From Penaeus vannamei (taxonomy: Eukaryota; Arthropoda; Malacostraca; Decapoda; Penaeidae): DNA of 15,000 nucleotides. Shown in pieces: positions 8,301-15,000 of this stretch (positions are counted from its first letter, which is position 1; each line of letters starts with the position of its first letter). The DNA lies in assembly GCF_042767895.1 (NCBI RefSeq), contig NC_091590.1:236402-251401 (forward strand). Direction: 5' to 3'. Below the pieces are notes generated by a model, which made no database searches, was not told the DNA's origin, and saw only the letters and a list, made by a program, of their open reading frames with translations. Both the position numbers and the translations under genes were made by a program.

Positions 8301-8535
8301 AATTTTTTTTTTATCTACCCTCGGACGCACGCCGCCATGATGACTCAGCATTCACTTTCTCCCAAAAAAGACGCTCATCTTTTAATTGTCATTGGCCGAG
8401 GGACGTCCCGGGAGGTCAGAATTTATGGGCCTCGTTGACCTCTCCGTGTCAGCCAGATGGTCAGTCAGCGAGGACGGAGGACAGAGGGAGGATGTGATGA
8501 TAATTAAGGGGAGGAAGGGAAACCGAGAGGAATGT
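8301..8535. other. Non-repeat island with motifs resembling transcription-factor sites
   Basis: Longest ordinary stretch in this part of the window, CpG-containing. TGATGACTCAGCA at 8338-8350 differs at one base from the palindromic Maf recognition element TGCTGACTCAGCA and contains an antioxidant-response-type core. GGGACGTCCC at 8400-8409 is a perfect 10 bp palindrome. GAGGTCA (8412-8418) and TGACCTC (8436-8442) form a 7 bp inverted repeat of nuclear-receptor half-site type. ATTGGCC (8391-8397) contains an inverted CCAAT. I see no gene or transcription start next to it, so a regulatory role is inference only. Confidence 0.45.
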
Positions 8536-9197
8536 TTAAACGAGGGTTTGGGTTGAAGAAAACGGAGGGGGAGGATGAAAGAAAATGGGGAAATTGAAAG
8601 AAAATGGGGAAGTTGAAAGAAAACGGAGGGGGAGGATGAAAGAAAACGGGGAAGTTGATAGAAAATGGGAAGTTGAAAGAAAATGGGAAGTTGAAAGAAA
8701 ATTGGGAGAAGTTAAGGAAAATGGAGAGAAATTAAAGAAAATTAGGGAAAATGAAAGAAAATCGCGAGAAATTAAAGAAAATGAAGAGAGATGAAATAAA
8801 ATTGGGAGGATGAAAGAAAATGGGGAAGTTGATGGAAAATGTGGGGGAGGATGAAAGAAAATGGGGAAGAGAATGAAAGAAAAATGAGAGACAATGAAAG
8901 AAAATGAAGAGAGAATGAAAGAAAATGAGGAAACATGAAAGAAAAGGGGAGACATGAATGAAAATGGCGAGAATTAAAGAAAAGGGGGAAGTTGAAAGAA
9001 AATGAAGAGAGGTGAAAGAGAGAAATGAAAGAAAATCGAGAGAAATGAAAGAAAATGAAATATATATATGAATACGGGAGAAGTGAAAGAAAGTGGGAAA
9101 TCCAAAAAAAAATTATGAAAGTGTAAGAAAATTGGAGAAATTAATGAATATGTGGAAAATGCAAGAGAACTGGAGAATTGAAAGAAAAATAGAGAAA
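8536..9197. repeat. Irregular ~19 bp A/G-rich minisatellite (TGAAAGAAAATGGGGAAGT)
   Basis: The words GAAAGAAAATGGGGAAGTT and GGAGGATGAAAGAAAA alternate through 660 bp. Units vary from about 16 to 28 bp, with the GAAAGAAAAT core the most constant part. Short insertions such as ATATATATGAATACG at about 9060 interrupt it. The Phe/Ser/Ile/Leu frames on - and Lys/Glu frames on + are direct readings. Confidence 0.85.
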
Positions 9198-9300
9198 TTG
9201 AGAAGTGGACCCATCCCCTCATCCACACAAAAATTAACTTTATCAACGATCCAATACATACGCAGTAAATAAAATGAAATACAATAAAGAGACATTTATT
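9198..9300. other. AT-rich non-repeat linker
   Basis: Mixed then A-rich sequence containing AATAAA words at 9267-9272 and 9285-9290. With no upstream reading frame these are not evidence of a polyadenylation site. Confidence 0.5.
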
Positions 9301-9577
9301 TTACTTTAATTGAGGTTAATTGACTAATTAACGAATTAATCAATTAACTAATTAACTAATTGACACTTTAATTGAGACTAATTGACTAATTAACTAATTA
9401 TTCAATTAACTAATTAACTAATTGACACTTTAATTGAGACTAATTGACTAATTAACTAATTATTCAATTAACTAATTAACTAATTATATTACTTACAATT
9501 GAGACTAATTAAATACAGAGTAACTAATTATTCAAATTAACTAATTAACTGATCTACTTCTTTAATTTGGGAGACTA
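9301..9577. repeat. 62 bp AT-rich tandem repeat, about 4 copies
   Basis: CTTTAATTGAG landmarks start at 9304, 9366 and 9428, exactly 62 bp apart, with diverged copies at 9492 and 9560. Copies two and three are almost identical over the full unit. Each unit carries many TAATTA, TAATTG and AATTAACTAATTAA words, so it contains dense homeodomain-type cores and subrepeats of AATTAACT. Confidence 0.95.
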
Positions 9578-9696
9578 AATATTCTGATTTTTGTGAAAAC
9601 AGAAGCTTGATTCATACAAGCCTTAGATAATCTGAAAGAGAAACAAGAAATGGAATTAAATTCAAATGAATTATTTACTCCATTGAAACAACACTC
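9578..9696. other. Non-repeat flank
   Basis: Ordinary AT-rich sequence just outside the left inverted end of the candidate element at 9700. No gene or repeat is seen. Confidence 0.5.
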
Positions 9697-9699
9697 TCA

Positions 9700-9718
9700 A
9701 GGCGGTGTCACATTAGCA
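9700..9718 (+). repeat. Left terminal inverted repeat of the candidate element
   Basis: Pairs with 11282-11300 at 15 of 19 positions. The longest uninterrupted match is TGTCACA. It is followed by a 19-base T-run. Confidence 0.6.
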
Positions 9719-9835
9719 TTTTTTTTTTTTTTTTTTTGACAATTTGACATTTTTTAATTAACATCAATACAAACATTCTCGACTAAAGATCTTGATTTGA
9801 CTATGTTTGGCTGAAAAAAGTTGACGGAAAGGTTT

Positions 9836-9863
9836 TCAGACGGAAACGAGCATTGTCGTCTGA
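9836..9863. repeat. 7 bp hairpin inside the candidate element
   Basis: TCAGACG at 9836-9842 pairs with CGTCTGA at 9857-9863 across a 14 bp loop. It lies just before the 27-base A run at 9873-9899 that opens the internal array. Confidence 0.6.
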
Positions 9864-9869
9864 CAATTC

Positions 9870-9872
<3 letters not shown>

Positions 9873-9900
<28 letters not shown>

Positions 9901-11268
9901 TGTCCCAAAAATAGAAAAAAAAATAAGAAGAAAATTGTCCAAAATTTGAAAAAAAAAGAATCAGAAAATTGTCCATTTTTTTTTAATCAGAAAATTTATT
10001 AAACTTGAAAAAATGAAAAATTATTAAAAATTGAAAAAAAAAAAATCGAAAGAGTGCCCAAAGTTGAAAAAAAAATCGAAAATTGTCCAAAAAAAGTGTG
10101 AAAAAATCGAAGAATTGTTAAGAAAATTGAAAAAATTAGAGAATTCGTTCAAAAATTGGAAAAAAAAAATCAGAGAAAATTGTCCAAAACTTGAAAAAAA
10201 ATTGAGAAAATTTGTCCAAAACTTGAAAAAAACAGAAGAAAATTATCCCAAAAAATTGAAAAAAACAGAAAATTATTACAAAAATTGAAAAAAATCGAAA
10301 GTGTCCAAAAATTTAGAAAAAAATAATAGAAGAAAGTGACAAAAAATTAGAAAAAATAAGAAGAAAATTGTCCAAAAATTGAAAAAAAAATCAGAAAATT
10401 GTCCAAAAATTGAAAAAAATCTGAAAATTGTCCAAAAATTGAAAAAAAAGAAATTTGTCCAAAAATTAAAAAAAAAATAGAAAATTGTCCAAAAATTGAA
10501 GAAAAAAAAATAAGAAGGTATTAAAATTGAAAAAAATGAAAGAAAATTATCTAAAAATTGAAAGAAAAAGTAAATGGTATCCCAATTTTTTCGTCGAAAA
10601 ATTATTAATATTGAAAAAAATTTATCCAAAAAATTGAAAAAAATCTTGAAAATTATCCGCGTGGAAAAAATCAGAAAATTGTCAAAAATTTTGAAAAAAA
10701 TCAGAAAATTGTGCAAAAATTGAAAGAAAAAAAACAGAAAATTGTCAAAAAATTTGAATTAAGAGTGAAAAAAATCAGAAAATTGTCCAAAAATTGAAAA
10801 AAATCAGAAAATTTTCCAAAAATTGAAAAAAAAAATCAGAAAATTGTCCAAAAATTAAAAAAAAAAAAAGAAAATTGTCCAAAAATTAAAAAAAAACAGA
10901 AATTTGTCCAAAAACTGAAAAAAAAATCAGAAAATTATCCAAAAATTAAAAAAAAATCAGAAAATTGTAGAATTTTTTTTTAATCAGAAAATTGTCCCAA
11001 AATTGAAAAAAACAGAAAATTGTCCAAAGATTGAAAACAGAAAATTTTCCAAAAATTGAAAAAAAAAGAAATTTGTCCAAAAATTTTTAAAAAAATCAGA
11101 AAATTGTCCAAAATTTGAAAAAAAAACAGAAAATTGTCCAAAAACTGAAAAAAACACAGAAAATTGTCCAAAAATTGAAAAAAAAATCAGAAAATTGTCC
11201 AATTTTTTTTTTAAATCAGAAAATTGTCCAAAAATTGAAAAAAAAAAACACAGAAAATTGTCATAAAA
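9873..11268. repeat. ~30 bp internal satellite (GAAAATTGTCCAAAAATTGA)
   Basis: A poly(A) run (9873-9899) is followed by about 1.37 kb of units carrying GAAAATTGTCC, AAAAATTGAAAAAAA and TCA in that order. Starts at 10367, 10398 and 10427 show steps of 31 and 29 bp. Variation is mainly in A-run length, with occasional GTCC to ATCC or TTCC changes. The opposite strand reads TGGACAATTTTC, close to the GACAATTT words next to both element ends. The Phe/Asp/Asn/Ile frames on - are periodic artefacts. Confidence 0.9.
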
Positions 11269-11281
11269 TTGACGGAAAAGG

Positions 11282-11300
11282 TGTTAGTGTGACAGCACCT
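11282..11300 (-). repeat. Right terminal inverted repeat of the candidate element
   Basis: The + strand reads TGTTAGTGTGACAGCACCT, the diverged complement of 9700-9718. TCA follows at 11301-11303. Confidence 0.6.
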
Positions 11301-11303
11301 TCA

Positions 11304-11400
11304 GTAATGAATAGGAAATGACTGCCATTTAAAAGGAGCAGGTACAGGATCTGGATTAAGAAAGGAAAAGGAATTAGAAGGAAAAAATTATTTGTTTTCC
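11304..11400. other. Non-repeat flank
   Basis: A/G-rich ordinary sequence outside the right end of the candidate element. No gene or repeat is seen. Confidence 0.5.
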
Positions 11401-12047
11401 AAGTTACAACATCTGCAGTATTTCTAATATTATCATTTCTATTTATAACAATATAACGTTTTTATTTACAAGTTCTCTATCATTTATAACTTTTCTAACA
11501 TTTATATTTCTAACATTTACATTTCCAACATTTACATATCTAACATTACAACATTAACTATACACATTTATAACAATTACTTTTTTAACTATTACATCTC
11601 TAACATTTACATTTCTAACAATTACATTACTTTTACTACATTTCTAACATCTGCAACATTAACTTTACAACATTTCTAACATTTACAACATTAACTTTTA
11701 CATTTCCAACTTACGACATTTCTAACAATTTCATTTTTAACTTTTACTACATTTCTAACATCTATATTTTAAATTTTACAACATTTCTAACAATTACAAC
11801 ATTTCTAGAATTTACATTTCCTTTACATTTCTAACAATTACACTTCTAACATTTACAACATTTCTAACATTGACATTTACAACACTTTTAACATTTCTAA
11901 CATTGACATTTACAACACTTTTAACATTTCTAACATTTACATTTCCGACAATTACAACACTTCTAACATTTACAACATTTATATTTCTGACATTTACAAC
12001 ACTTCTAAGATTAACAACATTTCCAACAATTACATTTCTAACACTTG
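11401..12047. repeat. ACATTTCTA/ACATTTACA minisatellite
   Basis: Nine-base words CATTTCTAA and CATTTACAA alternate, giving a loose 9 or 18 bp period. The left part is more degraded. A higher-order unit of 33 bp (CATTTCTAACATTGACATTT then ACAACACTTTTAA) is present twice and identical at 11859-11891 and 11892-11924. G is nearly absent from the + strand. The Thr/Leu/Phe frame on + and Asn/Val frame on - are periodic readings. Confidence 0.9.
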
Positions 12048-12187
12048 GAGACCGAGGCGACAACCCACCCGCCTCGAAGGTCGTACTGGGAGGGGGGAGG
12101 GGGGGGAGGGGGTAAGGTGAAGGCCCCGGGACGACAAAGGTCACGTATGCCAGGCGTGCCACCCCGTGACTAAAGAAAAGGTCAAAA
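12048..12187. other. GC-richer island with two inverted repeats
   Basis: CGAGGCG (12053-12059) pairs with CGCCTCG (12070-12076) across 10 bp. GTCACG (12140-12145) pairs with CGTGAC (12165-12170). AGGTCA hexamers occur at 12138 and 12179. A G-run block sits at 12091-12114. No coding or RNA gene is recognised. The hairpin is not followed by anything that would make it a functional RNA signal. Confidence 0.5.
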
Positions 12188-12383
12188 AAGGGGGGTGGGG
12201 GAGGGGAGGGGAGAGGAGGAAGGGGAGAGGGAGAGAGGGGGAGGGAGAGGGAGAGGTGGGGGAGAGGGGGAGGGGGAGAGAGGGGAGGGAGGAGAGGAGG
12301 GAAAGGGAGAGGGGGAGAGGGGAAGGGAGAGGGGAAGGGAGAGGGGAGGGGGAAGGGGAGAGGGGGTAGGGAGGGGGAGGGAT
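12188..12383. repeat. G-rich purine tract (GGGGAGGGGAGAGG)
   Basis: Almost pure G/A for nearly 200 bp, with many GGGG and GGG runs one to three bases apart. It is a dense G-quadruplex candidate. No single unit is maintained, though GGGGAAGGGAGA words repeat near 12318-12345. Confidence 0.95.
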
Positions 12384-12603
12384 GGCAATAAAGCACGTGA
12401 CCCACGGGGGCGCGCTGCAGGAGGTCAGGGCGGCGAGGACCTCGAGTGCGAATTAGAGCGATGTCCTCCTCCGAGGGATCTGGGAGGTAGGTCTTGGGGG
12501 GGAGCGGGGCGGAGGGGGGGGGGGTTGTTGGGGGGGTGGGAGGGGGAGAGGGGGGCGCCTGAGCGAGTGCAGGTGCTCGCGGGTGGGTTTAGGCGCAGAT
12601 TTA
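12384..12603. other. GC-rich, CpG-containing island split by a G-run block
   Basis: 12384-12485 and 12557-12603 are GC-rich with frequent CpG. 12486-12556 is a G-rich block. CACGTG at 12394-12399 is a canonical E-box. GAGGTC (12421-12426) pairs with GACCTC (12438-12443), and GCGAG near 12563 pairs with CTCGC near 12578. It resembles a short CpG island, but no transcript or gene can be attached to it here. Confidence 0.4.
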
Positions 12604-12910
12604 CGCACGCGCACGCACGCTAGGACATGTATATGCACACATGGATACATACATACATATGCAGGGACATATATATGCACATATGGACACACACATGGAT
12701 AGATAGATACACATGGAGGGACATACATATGCACATATGGATACATACACACATGGATACATACACATGCAGAGACATATATATGCACACGTGTACACAT
12801 ACACACGTAGGCACATACACATGCAGGGACATATATATGCACACATGTACATATACACATGCAGGCATATACATATACACACACGCAGGTACACACACAC
12901 ATACATATAA
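12604..12910. repeat. 54 bp minisatellite rich in ACATA/CACATG
   Basis: GCAGGGACATATATATGCAC landmarks or variants start at 12661, 12715, 12769 and 12823, each exactly 54 bp apart, with shortened units at about 12620 and 12861. Units contain CATATATATG and CACATATGGATACATACACA. The period is kept although many bases vary. Confidence 0.92.
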
Positions 12911-12980
12911 GTGAGTGTGTGTGTGTGAGAGAGAGAGTATGTGCATGTGTATGCATATGTATGCATGTGTGTGTGTGTGT
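12911..12980. repeat. (GT)n/(GA)n junction between two inverted repeat fields
   Basis: Short (GT)n, (GA)n and a second (GT)n with GCATGTGTATGCATATGTATG between them. Left of it the + strand is rich in ACATA, and right of it in TATGT. Confidence 0.85.
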
Positions 12981-13220
12981 GTATGCATGTATATTTGTAT
13001 GTCTATATGTATGTGTATGTATGTTTGTATGAGTCTGTATATGTATGTGTATGTAAGTGTTTGTATGAGTCTGTATATGTATGTGTATGTACGTTTGTAT
13101 GAGTCTGTATATGTATGTGTATGTATGTTTGTATGAGTCTGTATATGTATGTGTATGTATGTTTGTATGAGTCTGTATGTGTATATGTATGTACGTGCTT
13201 GTGTGTGTATGCGCGTGATA
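12981..13220. repeat. 34 bp minisatellite rich in TATGT
   Basis: GAGTCTGTA landmarks start at 13031, 13067, 13101, 13135 and 13169, steps of 36, 34, 34 and 34 bp. The rest of the unit is TATGTATGTGTATGTATGTT plus TGTAT. Copies are close to identical apart from the two-base length variant and single changes. Confidence 0.95.
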
Positions 13221-13490
13221 ATGTACATGCAGCCACAAATACATACACAGACAGACAGAAATCAATCGAGAACACACACACCCAACACGAGCGACAAGAC
13301 CCCTCCCACACGAGGGGTCAACGAAGGTCAACCATTGTATGGAGGCACCGACATGTGACCTCCCAGCCCGCGGCAATCGGCAGCGGCAGTCGGACGTGGG
13401 CGCGATGGCCAGGAAACGCCCATGATTTGATGGGAGGTCGTGGCACCGATCGGAGCCATTGTCCGTGTTAAGAATCTGCCGCTGTGTGAG
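13221..13490. other. Complex non-repeat island with hairpin and repeated motifs
   Basis: Mixed sequence with frequent CpG. GACCCCTC (13298-13305) and GAGGGGTC (13312-13319) form a perfect 8 bp stem with a 6 bp loop. GGGTCA (13315-13320) and AGGTCA (13325-13330) are direct half-sites spaced by four bases. GACCTCCCA (13357-13365) and TGGGAGGTC (13431-13439) form a 9 bp inverted repeat. GGCACCGA is present at 13344-13351 and 13442-13449, and CCATTGT at 13332-13338 and 13456-13462. An open frame on + crosses it, but I recognise no protein domain. Confidence 0.5.
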
Positions 13491-13740
13491 GCACGGTGGG
13501 TGGGGGTGGTGGGGGTGGTGGGGGTGGGGTGGGGGTGAGGGGTGAGGGGTGGAGGAGGGTGGGGGTGTTCCGTGAGGGGGTGAGGGGTGGAGGACGTGGG
13601 GGTGGTGGAGGGGGGTGGGGAGGTGTTTCTGGAAGGGTGAGGAGGGTGGGGTGGTGGGGAGGTGGGGGTGTTCTGTAGGGTGAGGGAGGTGGGTATGGGG
13701 GTGGGGGTGGGAGGAGAGGTGGGGTGTTTGTAGGTGTGTC
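13491..13740. repeat. G/T-rich minisatellite (GGGGGTGGTG) with ~45-58 bp landmarks
   Basis: GGGGGTGGT words tile the region. GTGTTCYGT-like landmarks fall at 13565, 13623, 13668 and 13724, so a longer irregular unit is present. C is nearly absent from +. It is a strong G-quadruplex candidate. Confidence 0.85.
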
Positions 13741-13925
13741 TGGGAGCTGTCTTTGTTGATTTTTGTTTGTATGTTTTTTTTTTTATGTTTTCTTTTTGAG
13801 GGGGGGGTCTTTTGTTTTTCGTTTTTTGTTAATTTGTTGTTGTTTCTGTCTTTTCTTTCTGTGTTCTATTTTTTTTTTTCTTCTCTTTCTCTTTGCCCTA
13901 ATATTTGTCTCTGTCTGTCTGTCTC
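13741..13925. other. T-rich low-complexity linker
   Basis: Runs of T with G, grading from G/T-rich into T/C-rich sequence. A G-run sits at about 13801-13807. No gene is seen. Confidence 0.6.
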
Positions 13926-14340
<415 letters not shown>

Positions 14341-14457
14341 CCCTTTGTCTCTCACTTAATCAGAATACTTCACCACATTAAACAAACACTCACTATTGAT
14401 ACCAAACTATAACTACCATCACATACCACAACCCCCCCGTATCACTAGAACACAACG
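14341..14457. other. A/C-rich non-repeat linker
   Basis: Ordinary A/C-rich sequence with a C-run at 14432-14438. ACCACA words foreshadow the repeat to the right. Confidence 0.5.
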
Positions 14458-14763
14458 TAACAACACCACATAACACCACATAACACCACATAACACCTCA
14501 TAACACCACATAACACCTCATACCTCACAACACCACATAACACCTCATAACACCACATAACACCACACAACACCACATAACACCTCATAACACCACATAA
14601 CACCTCACAACACCTCATAGCACCACATAGCACCACATAACACCACATAACACCTCATAACACCACATAACACCACACAACACCACATAACACAACACAA
14701 CACCTCATAACACCACATAACACCACATAACACCACACAACACCACATAACACCACATAACAC
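14458..14763. repeat. 10 bp satellite (CACCACATAA), about 30 copies
   Basis: Strict 10 bp period, broken by one 7 bp unit near 14520-14527. Three main variants are seen: CACCACATAA (A), CACCTCATAA (B) and CACCACACAA (C). The order B-A-C-A occurs at 14541-14580 and again at 14651-14690, and B-A-A-C-A at 14701-14750, so copies were duplicated in blocks. The - strand stays open as a Cys/Tyr/Val/Met repeat, which is not a gene. Confidence 0.97.
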
Positions 14764-15000
14764 AGCGTGATATGAGCCTGCGTGGTGGATATCTGATCAC
14801 AGAAGTGGGTGGAGTATGACCTGCAATTTACCTGCTCACTGGAGTGGCAGAGACAGACGGTTATATCATAGGTTTTTGTATATATATATTTTTTTCCTTT
14901 TTTGGGGGACATTTTGGGTGCATAGGAATGTTAAAGAGAAGGTGGGTATGTTATATGTTTTGTGTGTTGTGCCGGTGTGTTAAGTATGTTAGTTTTATGT
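14764..15000. other. Ordinary-composition right end
   Basis: Mixed sequence at 14764-14870 with TGACCT at 14817-14822, then a T-rich part with TATATATATATTTTTTT and a GT-rich end. A - strand open frame of about 55 non-repeat residues crosses 14764-14912, with no recognisable domain. No gene is supported. Confidence 0.5.

Larger units (their letters stand above)
9697..11303. mobile_element. Candidate non-autonomous DNA transposon with internal satellite
   Basis: The left end at 9700-9718 reads AGGCGGTGTCACATTAGCA. The right end, read on the opposite strand from 11300, is AGGTGCTGTCACACTAACA. These match at 15 of 19 positions. A TCA trinucleotide lies directly outside both ends (9697-9699 and 11301-11303), consistent with a 3 bp target-site duplication. 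Inside the left end is a T-run (9719-9737) then GACAATTTGACA. Inside the right end is the complementary-strand TGACAATTTTCTG. TTGACGGAAA occurs at 9821-9830 and again at 11269-11278. No transposase frame exists, so it could move only with help from another copy. A 3 bp duplication and short GGC-type ends suggest PIF/Harbinger, but that superfamily usually duplicates TWA, not TCA, so the class is open. The alternative is chance inverted ends around an ordinary satellite. Confidence 0.55.

Noticed and set aside
9267..9290. AATAAA words as polyadenylation signals (also near 12387)
   Set aside because: No reading frame or exon lies upstream on the same strand, and AATAAA is common in A-rich DNA.
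10031..11202. Lys/Leu/Asn-rich frames on + and Phe-rich frames on -
   Set aside because: They follow the ~30 bp satellite and shift frame with A-run length. A coiled-coil reading of the + frame would be compositional only.
12053..12076. CGAGGCG/CGCCTCG hairpin as a transcription terminator
   Set aside because: No T-run follows, no gene precedes it, and the surroundings look eukaryotic.
12384..12603. CpG-island promoter
   Set aside because: GC-rich with an E-box, but part of the GC content is a G-run block, and no exon or transcript start can be seen on either side.
14458..14763. CRISPR-like regular array
   Set aside because: Direct 10 bp tandem units with no spacers. The other arrays likewise lack unique spacers between conserved repeats.

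Overview
This window looks like non-coding nuclear DNA from a eukaryote whose genome is extremely rich in simple repeats. Most of the 15 kb is microsatellite, minisatellite or strand-biased low-complexity DNA. The mix of very long (GA/CT)n, (AT)n, (GT)n, (ATT)n and many 9 to 80 bp tandem arrays, joined by short ordinary-sequence islands, is what is known from decapod crustaceans, penaeid shrimp above all. That placement is an inference from repeat character, not from a recognised gene. I found no supportable protein-coding gene, tRNA, rRNA or CRISPR array. The long open frames present (up to 323 codons) are Ser/Leu, Arg/Glu, Tyr/Ile or His/Thr repeats read through the simple sequence.

Layout. 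1-188 is AT-rich. 189-785 is a degenerate ~51 bp minisatellite ending in a 29-base A run. 816-994 is an island, followed by (GT)n, a GA tract, a (TGTGTC)n stretch and the compound (CT)(AT)(AC)(AT) microsatellite to 1910. 2066-2629 is a polypurine block with (GGGA)n, between islands at 1911-2065 and 2630-2866. 2867-3680 holds a 9 bp satellite (TAATACTTG type), bracketed by two diverged copies of one flanking sequence. 3798-4200 is an (ATT/TTG) trinucleotide field. 4201-5220 is pyrimidine-rich and 5305-5803 purine-rich, with an 84 bp island at the switch. 5804-6150 is another trinucleotide field. 6151-7985 is mostly purine-rich minisatellite and (GA)n. 8087-8300 is (CT)n and related repeats, and 8301-8535 is a mixed-composition island with several motifs resembling transcription-factor sites. 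8536-9197 is a GAAAGAAAATGGGG-type minisatellite. 9301-9577 is a 62 bp AT-rich tandem repeat.

9700-11300 is the most structured part. Inverted ends of 19 bp (15 matching), flanked by a TCA direct repeat, enclose about 1.4 kb of a ~30 bp tandem repeat that resembles the sequence next to the ends. I read it as a candidate non-autonomous DNA transposon carrying an expanded internal satellite. 11401-12047 is an ACATTTCTA-type minisatellite. 12048-12603 alternates GC-richer islands with G-rich tracts. 12604-13220 holds a 54 bp repeat rich in ACATA and then a 34 bp repeat rich in TATGT on the same strand, so the two halves are roughly inverted. 13221-13490 is the most complex island, with a perfect 8 bp hairpin, a DR4-like motif pair and nested repeats. 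13491-13740 is G/T-rich. 13926-14340 is a very long (CT)n. 14458-14763 is a 10 bp satellite with higher-order structure. 14764-15000 is an ordinary-looking end.

No genes work together here. The material of interest is repeat biology: arrays grown inside or beside mobile-element-like units, sharp strand switches of purine/pyrimidine tracts, and AGGTCA-type hexamers that fall mostly in the few non-repetitive islands.
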